Source: Anthoceros angustus
Lineage: Eukaryota; Streptophyta; Anthocerotopsida; Anthocerotales; Anthocerotaceae
Reading direction: 5' to 3'
Assembly (NCBI GenBank): GCA_010909165.1
Contig: VJWM01000025.1
Coordinates: 2,976,001 to 3,040,000, forward strand
DNA: 64,000 nt
A program made the translations under genes and the position numbers. The notes beneath the pieces are model-generated. The model saw nothing but the letters and a program-made list of their open reading frames with translations. It had not been told where the DNA came from and searched no databases. This document shows positions 1 through 10,830 of the stretch, piece after piece. How positions within the stretch are numbered: the stretch's first letter is position 1; each line of letters starts with the position of its first letter.

Positions 1-546
1 TTAGAGATTGTTGTCACTTTCTCCCTATAATAGGTAGTTGGAGAGCTTTATAGCTAATGGCCTTGCTCAGTGCGTCTCGCACTGAAATTTGAGGCTTCAT
101 AAGTGGTAGCTAAACCCCTATGAATGAAGGGTTCGAAAAAGCATGCAGAAGATGCTTATTGGTGTTAAATACTAAAATGAGATTCAAGAAAATGTATTGT
201 ATTATTTACCGATAGGTAGTATTATTGGACCTCAAGATAGGTTTGTTTGGTTTTGACGTCACGATTGAGCGATCGAAGGGCTTTCAGGTTGGAACGGAAT
301 CGTTTAGGAAGCACGCGAATCTCAAAGTGGACCATAAGCAAAAACTTTGGGTTTCGTGTACAACAACCTTCGACTCCAGCATAAGTATTGCCATTGTTGG
401 TTTTTTTGCTGCTCTAGTAATGGTTGTTGCTACTCAGGTATCGGACTTGTGTCTTCACCACCGAGTGAGCCGTTGGTGCATTCACAGGTGTTGCTTGCCG
501 CTTGGCAATATTGTGGGGAGAGGTCCACTACAAGTTACTTATTAGG

Positions 547-665
547 TATGTGTCCAAATGGCTTAGGCCAAATGGATACACATATATAAGAACGCCGTGA
601 TTAAGCATCCTGAGCTTGGATCGGTACTTATGGGGTGCCTAAAGGGAGTGGATGCCCTTGTAGTG
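547..665 (+). repeat. Half-copy of the 27.7-kb MITE-like element
   Basis: The segment from GTGTCCAAATGGCTTAGGCC through GGGGTGCCTAAAGGGAGTGG closely resembles the right arm of the inverted-repeat element at 27695-27975. It contains a palindromic core followed by ATATATAAG. The second duplication copy carries it at about 1985-2105. Confidence 0.6.
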
Positions 666-1299
666 GCCTTCACACTTCATGTAGGTAGTACGCGGAGAAG
701 AGTTTCCACACTTCCCAACAAATCCTAGATAACAGGTAAAATAACAAACACTTACCAGTAGAATAACAAACACTTACCAAATCCTAGACAACGTAAAATA
801 ACAAACACTTACCAATAGGTAGAATAACAAACACTTACCAATGATCCTAGACAACAACTTAGACAATGTAGAATTCAAAAGAAACCGAGCATTCTTACGA
901 GAATCATGTCAAAAATATAAGAATATATGTATGTATCAAATCAATATGTTTGTAATGTATGAATCAATGAGTGTCTTAAAACCTTCCTCGCCCATTCCTT
1001 GTCATTCCCTGCCATTTCATTCTTGTCCCACCTGCTTCTCCGCCTGCTCATTCCCGCACTGACCGCCGTCAAAAGTTCCCAACTGCCTATGGAGTTAAGG
1101 AAAGCTCCCTCATCACGGTTCAATGCCAAATCATGTCACTCTAATTTTCGACAACCACCCACAAAGCCAACAATGCGCTTGCCATCGTTGTCAATGGCAA
1201 CTACAATGCGCTGCAACATTGCACAACCATAATGCCATCACCAATCTAGTAAGTATGTTGCGTGAATCGCTTTTTGCTTGGCGTTTGCTTGTTGTCTCT

Positions 1300-1495
1300 T
1301 TCTCCTATAGTAGGTAGTTGGAGCTTTCTTCCTATAATGTAGTTGGAGATTGTTGTCACTTTCTCCTATAGCGGAGGTTGGAGATTGTTGTCATTTTCTC
1401 CCTATTGCGTGTAGTTGGAGATTGTTGTCATTTTCTCCTATAGCGTGTAGTTAGAGATTGTTGTCACTTTCTCCTATAATAGGTAGTTGGAGAGC
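1300..1495. repeat. Short tandem repeat at the duplication junction
   Basis: Four to five degenerate copies of a ~47-base unit built on TAGTTGGAGATTGTTGTCAYTTTCTCCTATA lie where the first 1.44-kb copy meets the second. The same unit begins at base 1 of the window, so the array probably continues to the left. This repeat is a plausible substrate for the unequal exchange that made the larger duplication. Confidence 0.75.
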
Positions 1496-2564
1496 TTTAT
1501 AGCTAATGGTTTTTGCTCGGCCTCGTGACCGAAATTTGAGGCTTCATAAGTGGTAGCTAAACCCTATGAATGAAGGGTTCAAAAGCATGCGTAAGATGCT
1601 TATTGGTGTTAAATACTAAAATGAGATTCAAGAAAATGTATTGTATTATTTACCGATAGGTAGTATTATTGGACCTCAAGATAGGTTTGTTTGGTTTTGA
1701 CGTCACGATTGAGCGATCGAAGGGCTTTCAGGTTGGAACGGAATCGTTTAGGAAGCACGCGAATCTCAAAGTGGACCATAAGCAAAAACTTTGGGTTTCG
1801 TGTACAACAACCTTCGACTCCAGCATAAGTATTGCCATTGTTGGTTTTTTTGCTGCTCTAGTAATGGTTGTTGCTACTCAGGTATCGGACTTGTGTCTTC
1901 ACCACCGAGTGAGCCGTTGGTGCATTCACAGTGTTGCTTGGCAATATTGTGGGGAGAGGTCCACTACAAGTTACTTATTAGGTATGTGTCCAAATGGCTT
2001 AGGCCAAATGGATACACATATATAAGAACGCCGTGATTAAGCATCCTGAGCTTGGATCGGTACTTATGGGGTGCCTAAAGGGAGTGGATGCCCTTGTAGT
2101 GGCCTTCACACTTCATGTAGGTAGTACGCGGAGAAGAGTTTCCACACTTCCCAACAAATCCTAGATAACAGGTAAAATAACAAACACTTACCAACAGGTA
2201 GAATAACAAACACTTACCAAATCCTAGACAACAGGTAAAATAACAAACACTTACCAATAGGTAGAATAACAAACACTTACCAACAGATCCTAGACAACAA
2301 CTTAGACAACAGGTAGAATTCAAAAAGAAACTGAGCATTCTTACCAGAGAATCATGTCAAAAAATATAAGAATATATGTATGTATCAAATCAATATGTTT
2401 GTAATGTATGAATCAATGAGTGTCTTAAAAACCTTCCTCGCCCATTCCTTGCTGTCCCGGCCATTTCATTGCTGTCCCACCCGTTTCCTCTGCCCGTTCA
2501 TTCCCGCACCCCTGACCTGGCCGTCAAAAAGTTCCCAACTGTCTATGGAGTTAAGGAAAGCTCC

Positions 2565-2730
2565 CCTCATCACGGTTCAATGCCAAATCATGTCACTCTC
2601 GTTACGGTTCCATGCCAAATCATATCACCCTCATTACGCTTCAATGCCAAATCATATCACCCCCATTATTGTTCAATGCCAAATCATACCACCCTCATTG
2701 TTGTTCAATGCCAAATCATCAATACTGTCC
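2565..2730. repeat. ~33-bp minisatellite (TTCAATGCCAAATCATAT...)
   Basis: Five head-to-tail copies of a unit containing CAATGCCAAATCATATCACC followed by CTCATTACGG-like bases. A single copy also occurs near 1110-1140, so the array expanded only next to the second 1.44-kb copy. No coding role is evident. Confidence 0.8.
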
Positions 2731-2833
2731 ATGGGGTTTACTGCCTATGACACTGGAGCTAAGAACACCACATACCTGTCATACCGATCCATTGCTGGTC
2801 ATTCCCAGAGGCTAAGAGCTCCCTATACCTGTC

Positions 2834-3366
2834 TCACTCATTCATGTCAACCTTCTTTCTGTTGAATCCCAAATTCTCAGCCTCATTGCTGTTCGATCCC
2901 AAATTCTCAGCCTCATTGCTGTTCAATCCTAAATTCTCAGCCTCATTGCTATTCCATTCCAAATTCTCAACCTCACTGCTTTTCAATCCCAAATCCTCAT
3001 TACGCTCTATAGGATTGTTAAGTAGCAAATCTTCATCTGCATTAACCTTATCCATATTATGTAACAAGTCCTCAATACGCAAGAGGGGGGAGAGGGGCCA
3101 ATGTAGGTAAGACTACACATAGGGCATGTATCATTAGGGCAAAGGCAAGTGCCGCCGCAAATCATGTGGCCACTAGGTACATTCAACCTAGCCCTCAAAT
3201 AACGGCGGCATACGAAGCAATCAAGGATATCCAGCGCAAAGTCCATGGAATAGAATTGCTCCTGAAAGCGCAAAAAGGTATCACGACGCCCTGGTCCAGC
3301 TTGGGCATGAAGGGCAGCTGCACAAAGGACCGCCCCTCGGGCTTCTTCATTTTCCTCATCCTACAA
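2834..3366 (-). pseudogene. SINA/SIAH-type RING-finger gene remnant with acidic decapeptide repeats
   Basis: Minus-strand reading from 3366 gives an acidic start (DEENEEARGAV), then a Cys/His pattern like a SIAH-type RING: CFVC, then a GHMICGGTC segment, then CPMC. SIAH RINGs normally act as E3 ubiquitin ligase domains that bind E2 enzymes; the function here is inferred. In another frame, from 3082 downwards, follow three to four near-perfect repeats of NSNEAENLG, encoded by a 30-base minisatellite at about 2860-3000, and a stop at 2834. The RING frame and the repeat frame meet at a run of six C's near 3090-3100, so one base lost or gained there, or a missed intron, separates them. No convincing first exon or SINA substrate-binding domain is visible. 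Probably a broken gene, possibly a minor RING protein. Confidence 0.4.
2860..3000 (-). repeat. 30-bp minisatellite encoding NSNEAENLG repeats
   Basis: Four copies of a 30-base unit (CCCAAATTCTCAGCCTCATTGCTGTTCGAT on the plus strand). On the minus strand they encode tandem Asn/Glu-rich decapeptides. The unit length, a multiple of three, and conserved reading suggest it lay in coding sequence. Confidence 0.75.
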
Positions 3367-3599
3367 GGTTAAGGAAGGAAAACAAGAAGAAAAATTAGAA
3401 AACCATGGACAGAACTTTCCTCACGAAATAGATTCCATAAAAAATGACCACACGTTCTAGTTCTCTTACCACAAGGTAGGCTCTGGCCTCCACATTTTGA
3501 CGCTTTCTACAAGCTTGTGGTCAAAGAGTTAGCTAGAGGGAGTGTGCTAGGACTCCCTCAAGACCACAAGCGGAGCAAGCTGACAGAAATATGTTCTGT

Positions 3600-4130
3600 C
3601 ACCTTCATGAAGACTTGCAAAATGTGACGAGCTCAAGGCCATCTTGGAGTCGGCGAGGGCGAGAACGTACGAGTTGGAGGAGTTGCTGGCTCGCCGTCCC
3701 GACGCTGTTGAGCCTCGAGCTCCACTCGCTGACCCAGAACGCAAGGCCATGGTGAGGGAGCTGATCCTCCTGGGATATGTCGCTGGGGTGGATGGAGGCA
3801 AGCCTTACAGCCCTGCAGATGTCGTCACGTAGGTACCAGGCTTGTGGAGGGCACTCACGCTTGATTATCTCGATGCAGATTCATCCACTGACCGCTCCAC
3901 AAACTTGCCTTCCCGGCTGTACAGGAAAGAGAAGAAGACACGTATTGCAACGGGGTACCCACAGCCAGAGTGGTTCGGGAGTAGCGTCGTGGAGATTGTT
4001 CGCTGGTGGTGACGTATGTGCTGATTTCGCATCCAGATGCTTTTGGAGCAGAAGGTTGGGAAGATGATGGCCTTGGAGGTCTAGAGATCAGAGTTGCAGT
4101 CGAAGGTAGGTCGCAGGCCGATGCTCGTGG
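3600..4130 (+). other. GC-rich possible gene fragment, unassigned
   Basis: Plus-strand frame 3630-3832 reads as a plausible protein segment (ARARTYELEELLARRPD, then KAMVRELILLGYVAGVDGG) ending in TAG within GTCACGTAGGTACC, which could be a splice donor region. Base composition differs from the AT-richer flanks. I recognise no family. It may be an exon of an undetected gene or a captured fragment. 3370-3600 shows nothing I can name. Confidence 0.25.
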
Positions 4131-5571
4131 GGAGTGGTGCCAGATTTCTTCAGGTCGCTCCAGCTAACTCTTTCGGCCCGGGTGGCTTCATCGCTGTCCT
4201 CAGTCTCACCCGGGGGCGAGCTCTGTGCGACAAATTAGCCGTAAATAGCTATTATCGCTAATTAAAATATATATAATCCTGGTACATACATGGTACAGAG
4301 TAACAAAATCAAGAGACGGCGGAGCTTGATTGTCTTAGGCGACGAGTACTACTGCAGAAGAAACTGACAGAGAGAGCGTTTCTAGTGAAGTCAAGTTAAC
4401 GTGCGGAACTCAAAGACTTCCAAGGATATCCTTCAAGATTCAGCTCGGGAGATGGTGCGTTCCACACCAAAACCGGACAGAGATCACTAGCAGAGACTGG
4501 TGGGTTTGCACCTACAAGCCAGTGGCGAGCCTAATTCCTTTACCAGTTGTGAAAACAATGGGTAGTCCTTGGCCAGTCTGATCATGTCTCATGTCTGATG
4601 TCCTGGAGTCGAGATATGGTGAGTCCCTGATGGACACGGACAAATCTGAAGGAAAGCCACAAACTCATAATGTCCTATGTTTCGCTGAGTTGGACGACTC
4701 ATAATATTTGCAGACGTGTTGATCCAGACGAGACGGCCCGGCTTCAGAGACAGCTCTGTCTGGACATTGTACGGCTGGTTGTTCACAGCCCACGGCATTA
4801 GCATGGGAAAGCTGCTCTAGATCTTGTCCCAATGCGGCATCAAGCTTTGATGGAAATATAACTACTGTCAATGTTCATGTTCCATGTCATGTACACTTGC
4901 CGAGAATTTCGACAATGCCTGGCCCTGGGGCACCCCTCGCTGCCACCTATTGTCCTAGCTGCCACTTGGGTTCCAGACGCTACCACTTCCAAGGAGAAGA
5001 GAAGGACTTGCTACAGCTGGGTGTGAAGTCATTTGCGATTGAAAATTGCTGATCAATCTGGGTCATTGATCCACCGGCCTGGAGAGCAGCTGGAAACAGA
5101 AGTAAAGTGAGTACTGTAGTGAACGTCGGACCGAGCTCCAGAGAAGCATCTCTTGTTAGAGGCACGCGGCAGTGGGAGGAGTTCCAATATTACCCTCTAG
5201 CTTAGGTACGCCACATGTACGTCTACCTACGTACCGCCAGACTCCAGTCTCCACTGGCCTGTGATTCAATGCATGTAGCAAATCTGGTTATGGTAATCGA
5301 TATATCGAGACTCCTTGTCTCTGTTTACGGGCTGCAAACGATCGTGCATATGCTTTGACGTTGCAGTGTTGTTGAACATCACTGGAGATCGCAGACAGGT
5401 GTAGCAATTCAGGTAGCAATGCATGCTTCAGTCCACATATGAATTGCGATTCTGGCTTCAGCCTATTAATTGCGTTGTGGTCTTGCTGAATTGCTATTAG
5501 CTAGCATTGACGTGCCTACACAGTCTTGAGAGTTGGAACTTGGAACCGATTGTCCTAAAGAGAGGTAGACC
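4131..5571. other. Intergenic, nothing recognised
   Basis: Only short open frames with no family resemblance. The last few hundred bases should hold the promoter of the secreted Lys/Glu-rich protein gene starting at 5572; no clear TATA box was picked out. Confidence 0.5.
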
Positions 5572-8500
5572 ATGGCGTTCTCGGGCAGGACTATGGCAGG
5601 CTTGGCGCTAATAGTGGCCGTGAGTGATCGAGTTTACATTTCATGCTAGCTTTCCAGTCCTTGATGCAAGTTTGGAGTTCGATTAGTTTGTATCCGTGGT
5701 TGTTGTCGTATTGATTCGGGCTTTGTCCACTTGTGTTGTTGCAGCTACTAGCGATTGTTGCAGGGAGCTCTACAGGTTTGCCGGTGAGCGTACAGTGAAG
5801 TCTGGATAGACAGTAGTATTGTGGTTCGGGGGTGATTGTAGTAGGAATGGCATGGTGCGGTAGAAAATGCAGGCTGATTGTGAGAGTGGGTTTGATTATG
5901 TTGTGGGGATTCGCATGCAGTTCTTGTCAACCAGTCCGCGAAAGTTGTTGGTCGGCAATTACCGCCATTTCGAGTGCAACAGCAATGAGAAGTCGGGAGT
6001 GTGGGATCCTGCTGTGAGGGATAATGACCTGTCGGTAGACGACGATGCGAGGGACGTTCCTGGCTACGTCAAGTATACAAGTCCCAGGTCTATGAAGCTG
6101 GAAACCGAAGACGACTACTCTAAGAAGCCGGGTCAGGAGGAAAAGAAGGGAGAGGAGAAAAAGGAGGAGGAGGAGAGGCAAAAGAAGGAAGAGCCTAAAA
6201 AGAAAGAGGAGAAGAAAGAGAAGCAGAAGAAGGACGAGGACGAGCAGGAGACGAAGAAGGAAGAGGAGGAAAAGAACAAGGAGGAGAAAGGAGAGGAACA
6301 GAAGAAGAACGGAGAGAAACAGAAGGAGGAAAAGGAAAAGAACAAGGAAGAGAACAAGGGAGAGAAACAGGAGGAGGAGGAAAAGAACAAGGAGGAGGAG
6401 AAGAAGGGAGAGGAACAGAAGGAGGAGGAAAAGAACAAGGAGGAGGAGAAGAAGGGAGAGGAACAGAAGGAGGAGGAAAAGAACAAGCAGGAGGAGAAGA
6501 AGGGAGAGGAACAGAAGGAGGAGGAAAAGAACCAGCAGGAGGAGAAGCAGGGAGAGGAACAGAAGGAGGAGGAAAAGAACGAGCACGAGGAGAAGCAGGG
6601 AGAGGAACAGAAGGAGGAGGAAAAGAACGAGGAGGAAAAGAACGAGCACGAGGAGAAGCAGGGAGAGGAACAGAAGGAGGAGGAAAAGAACGAGCAGGAG
6701 GAGAAGCAGGAGAGGAACAGAAGGAGGAGGAAAAGAACGAGCACGAGGAGAAGCAGGAGAGGAACAGAAGGAGGAGGAAAAGAACGAGCAGGAGGAGAAG
6801 CAGGGAGAGGAACAGAAGGAGGAGGAAAAGAACGAGCACGAGGAGAAGCAGGGAGAGGAACAGAAGGAGGAGGAAAAGAACGAGCAGGAGGAGAAGCAGG
6901 AGAGGAACAGAAGGAGGAGGAAAAGAACGAGCACGAGGAGAAGCAGGAGAGGAACAGAAGGAGGAGGAAAAGAACGAGCACGAGGAGAAGCAGGGAGAGG
7001 AACAGAAGGAGGAGGAAAAGGAGGAGAAGCAGGGAGAGGAACAGAAGGAGGAGGAAAAGAACGAGCAGGAGGAGAAGCAGGAGAGGAGGAGGAGGAGGAA
7101 AGAACGAGCAGGAGGAGAAGCAGGGAGAGGAACAGAAGGAGGAGGAAAAGAACGAGCAGGAGGAGAGAGGGACAGAAGGAGGAGGAGGAAAAGAACGAAA
7201 AGAACGAGGAGGAGGAGAAGCAGGAGAGGGACAGAAGGAGGAGGAGGAAAAGAACGAAAAGAACGAGGAGGAGGAGAAGCAGGGAGAGGGACAGAAGGAG
7301 GAGGAGGAAAAGAACGAAAAGAACGAGGAGGAGGAGAAGCAGGGAGAGGGACAGGAGGAGGAGGAGGAAAAGAACGAAAAGAACGAGGAGGAGGAGAAGC
7401 AGGGAGAGGGACCGGAGGAGGAGGAGGAAAAGAACAAGGAGGAGGAGAAGCAGGGAGAGGGACCTGAGGAGGAGGAGGAAAAGAACAAGGAGGAGGAGAA
7501 GCAGGGAGAGAAGAAGGAACAAGAGGAGGAGGAGAACAAGGAGGAGAAGAAGGAGGGACAGAAGAAGGAACAAGAGGAGGAGGAGAACAAGGAGGAGAAG
7601 AAGAGGGGAGAGGAGGAGGAAAAGAACGAGGAGAAGGAGGGACAGAAGAAGGAAGAGGAGGGACAGAAGCAGGAAGAGGAGGAGAAGAAGGGAGAGGAGG
7701 AAAAGAAGAGGGGAGAGGAGGAAAAGAAGAGGGGAGAGGAGGAAAAGAAGAGGGGAGAGGAGGAAGAGAAGAGGGGAGAGGAACAGAAGAAGAGGGGAGA
7801 GGAGGAGGAGAACCAGGAGGAGGAGAAGAGGGGAGAGGAGGAGGAGAACCAGGAGGAGGAGAAGAGGGAGAGGAACAGAAGAAAAGAGGGAGAGGAACAG
7901 AAGAGGGAGAGGAGGAGGAGAACCAGGAGGAGGAGAAGAGGGAGAGGAGGAGGAGAACCAGGAGGAGGAGAAGAGGGAGAGGAGGAGAACCAGGAGGAGA
8001 AGAAGAGGGAGAGGAGGAGGAGAACCAGGAGAAGGAGAAGAGGGAGAGGAGGAAAAGAAGAGGGAGAGGAGGAGGAGAAGTGGGGAGAGAACAGAAGAGG
8101 GAGAGGAGGAGGAGAACCAAGAGAAGGAGAAGAGGGAGAGGAACAGAAGAAGAGGGAGAGGAGGAGGAGAACCAGGAGAAGGAGAAGAGGGAGAGGAAGA
8201 GGAGGAACAGAAGAAGAGGGAGAGGAGGAGGAGAACCAGGAGAAGGAGAAGAGGGGAGAGGAGGAAAAGAAGAGGGGAGAGAAACAGAAGAAGAGGGGAG
8301 AGGAGGAGGAGAACCAGGAGGAGAGGAGAAGAGGAGAGGAACAGAAGAAGGAGAGGAGGAAAAGAAGAGGAGAGGAGGAAAAGAAGAGGGAGAGGAGGAA
8401 AAGAAGAGGGGAGAGGAGGAAGAGAAGAGGGAGAGGAACAGAAGAAGAGGGAGAGGAGGAGGAGAACCAGGAGGAGGAGAAGAGGGAGAGGAGGAGGAGA

Positions 8501-9396
8501 ACCAGGAGGAGGAGAAGAGGGGAGAGGAACAGAAGAAAAAGAGGGGAGAGGAACAGAAGAAGAGGGGAGAGGAGGAGGAGAACCAGGAGGAGGAGAAGAG
8601 GGGAGAGGAGGAGGAGAACCAGGAGGAGGAGAAGAGGGGAGAGGAGGAGGAGAACCAGGAGGAGAAGAAGAGGGGAGAGGAGGAGGAGAACCAGGAGAAG
8701 GAGAAGAGGGGAGAGGAGGAAAAGAAGAGGGGAGAGGAGGAGGAGAAGTGGGGAGAGGAACAGAAGAAGAGGGGAGAGGAGGAGGAGAACCAAGAGAAGG
8801 AGAAGAGGGGAGAGGAACAGAAGAAGAGGGGAGAGGAGGAGGAGAACCAGGAGAAGGAGAAGAGGGGAGAGGAGGAAAAGAAGAGGGGAGCGAAACAGAA
8901 GAAGAGGGGAGAGGAGGAGGAGAACCAGGAGAAGGAGAAGAGGGGAGAGGAGGAAAAGAAGAGGGGAGAGAAACAGAAGAAGAGGGGAGAGGAGGAGGAG
9001 AACCAGGAGAAGGAGAAGAGGGGAGAGGAACAGAAGAAGAGGGGAGAGGAGGAGGAGAACAAGGAGAAGAAGAGGGGAGAGGAGGAACAGAAGAAGAGGG
9101 GAGAGGAGGAGGAGAACCAGGAGAAGGAGAGGGGAGAGGAGGAACAGAAGAAAAGGGGAGAGGAGGAGGAGAACAAGGAGGAGAAAAAGAGGGGAGAGGA
9201 GGAACAGAAGAAGAGGGGAGAGGAGGAGGAGAACCAGGAGAAGGAGAACAAGGAGGAACAGAAGAAGAGGGGAGAGGAGGAACAGAAGAAGAGGGGAGAG
9301 GAGGAGGAGAACAAGGAGGAACAGAAGAACAGGGGAGAGGAGGAGGAGAACCAGGAGAAGGAGAACAAGGAGGAACAGAAGAAGAAGGACAAATAG
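5572..9396 (+). CDS. Predicted secreted protein with a giant Lys/Glu-rich repeat
   Basis: Three exons fit: 5572-5619 (MAFSGRTMAGLALIVA), 5745-5783 (LLAIVAGSSTGLP) and an open exon from 5873, joined at GT-AG sites in phase 0. The first two make a good signal peptide, so secretion or entry to the endomembrane system is inferred. An unrecognised ~80-residue domain follows with two Cys (ADCESGFDYVVGIRMQF, FECNSNEKSGVW). From about 6119 the protein becomes an extreme low-complexity tail of E, K, Q, N and G built on units such as GEEQKEEEKNE and GEEEENQEEEKR. GGGG/GGG length differences move the acidic frame: it starts in the frame of 5867 and ends in the frame closing at 9396 with TAG. The uninterrupted frame instead stops at 9400 and reads Arg-rich peptide in between. 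The true frame is uncertain. No family recognised. Confidence 0.55.
6197..9395 (+). repeat. 3.2-kb almost T-free purine-rich repeat tract
   Basis: The plus strand has only about three T's in 3.2 kb (near 7467, 8079 and 8748). It is built from degenerate 27-33-base units such as GAGGAGGAGAAGAGGGGAGAG. Stop codons on the plus strand, and their complements for the minus strand, all need a plus-strand T, so all six frames are open here. The tract could form triplex (H-DNA) structures; that is inference from composition. Confidence 0.9.
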
Positions 9397-9599
9397 ATAG
9401 CTTTCTGCATGATTGCATGATTACTGTATTCGTTACTACTATCCAAGCTGAATAAGCGCTCATGCCAGCTGAATTCACGCAGCTTTCAGTTTTCTAGCAA
9501 TCCACATACTTATAACCTGCCCGTCTATAATCTGCCCTTCAGAGAAGGGGCTAATTCCATCCAACCCGACACTCTCTTACTGCGGAATCGATTAGCTCA

Positions 9600-10830
9600 C
9601 ATAGCGATGAAAGAGCTGGTGTAGCTGCTGCATCTGCTGACTATGATGAAGATGGACGTGAAGAATATGCCTGGAGCACTGTATCATGCAGAAGTTGGGA
9701 CGTAATTGCAGGAAATTGTGTTACCATCGTGAACCACCCCTGTATGGTTCAATCGATACAGATGCATTTCTCGGCCGGAAGGTGGTCTCAGATCGCTTGT
9801 TTGACAATCAAGAAGGAAGGTTGGTAGTCTGAGTGTGCCCAGAGCTAGGTTTTTGACACATGATTGGTGAAGTCTTGCCACAACACTGTTAGTTGGTGCG
9901 CAGGTGGGTTGATCTTTCCGTCATTCGTATGAATATGGATGAGTCAAAAATGTGTGCTGGCCGATCAGTGTGCTGTGTTGACCGAAAGGGAACAGGCAGA
10001 ACTCAGCAATCAATGAATGAAATGAACCGATAACATAGAACTGATGCACTTACGTGTCAGGGCTCTCTCTCCTCTTGCAATTCTCATATGAACTTTGTTC
10101 ATTCTTCAGGTATGGCTTCTTTGTAGCCAACTATGGCGGTCTTATGAAGGTATGGGCTTTCTGGAATCGAAGAAACCTTGCATAATATTCCACACTGGGA
10201 TTTTCTATTGAATATTTGAGGTGTGCCTTCGCTTTGTTGGCGTCATGTCTACATACAAGAGCAGCTGTTTGGGCTATCTGAAGACAATTTTGTGGTGGAC
10301 ATGGCCCAAGGAGCAGGGCTTATAACTTATCCAGCTGGTGGCCGTGCACTTAATTCTCTTCCTCTTGTTTCTGACCATGACATGGATATTTTTGCTCGCA
10401 ACGAGGTAAACAGGTTGACAAGAAGCATTCATGAACTTAACATCATTCAGAGCTTGTATCCTTGTACTTAGCGGATATACTAAAAACGAAGCTCAAAACT
10501 GGCGTGTCGTCAGGGTGGGGCAAACTCTCTGTTTCGACACGAGGACGATGGTACAGGAAAATACGAAGAATGTGCTGGGGCGCTCGGGTAAGGAAAGCTA
10601 GCTAGTGTCCAAATAATATCAGAGGTCTCTGTTTAGAGTTGAGGGAAGGTTGTGGCACTTGTCAATTAGCTAAAGTTGCTTTGTGTTGCGGGCCTGGTCC
10701 TCGAGGAGAGGCCACACATACAGTCATTACTGCTGATTCTGACGATGATGGCTATGAGGAGCTTTTCTTCAACAATATCGGTTAGGGCAACAAGCTTTTC
10801 CGGCAGGTACCCCTGATTCTGATCACTGGA
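9600..10830 (+). pseudogene. CRTAC1-like (FG-GAP/ASPIC-type) pseudogene
   Basis: Plus-strand exon-like blocks line up in order with the beta-propeller part of CRTAC1-family proteins. They are a block at about 9606-9690 with DYDEDGREE, 10097-10149 with YGFFVANYGG, 10255-10440 with VVDMAQGAGL and DHDMDIFARN, 10505-10590 with ANSLFRHEDDGTG ending at a GTAAGG donor, and 10690-10785 with HTVITADSDDDGYEELFFNN. CRTAC1 proteins are secreted, with Asp-rich calcium-binding FG-GAP repeats. Against an intact gene: the last block runs into TAG (near 10783) where the family continues with an RLFR-like stretch that is still visible (NKLFRQ); the propeller module expected between the last two blocks is absent from the 100 bases available; and no start or C-terminal ASPIC domain is seen. 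The assignment rests on remembered family motifs. Confidence 0.55.

Larger units (their letters stand above)
1..2530. repeat. Tandem duplication of a ~1.44-kb unit
   Basis: The stretch around 1-1110 recurs almost base for base from about 1448 to 2575; the same sequence at 225 reappears at 1669, an offset of 1444 bases. The copies differ mainly by small indels, for example a 7-base difference near 490/1933. Both carry a cluster of a roughly 24-base motif (GGTARAATAACAAACACTTACCAA) at about 730-845 and 2170-2310. Short open frames at 225-545 and 1669-2025 are equivalent in the two copies, resemble no family I know, and I do not call them genes. Confidence 0.9.

Noticed and set aside
225-545. 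106-codon frame, also found at 1669-2025
   Set aside because: Both copies are just the tandem duplication. The C-terminus differs by indel and nothing resembles a protein family.
5927-9478. Giant minus-strand frames (up to ~1180 codons, Leu/Ser/Pro-rich)
   Set aside because: They exist only because the opposite strand is almost T-free. Their composition is the mirror of the purine repeat and they have no domain.
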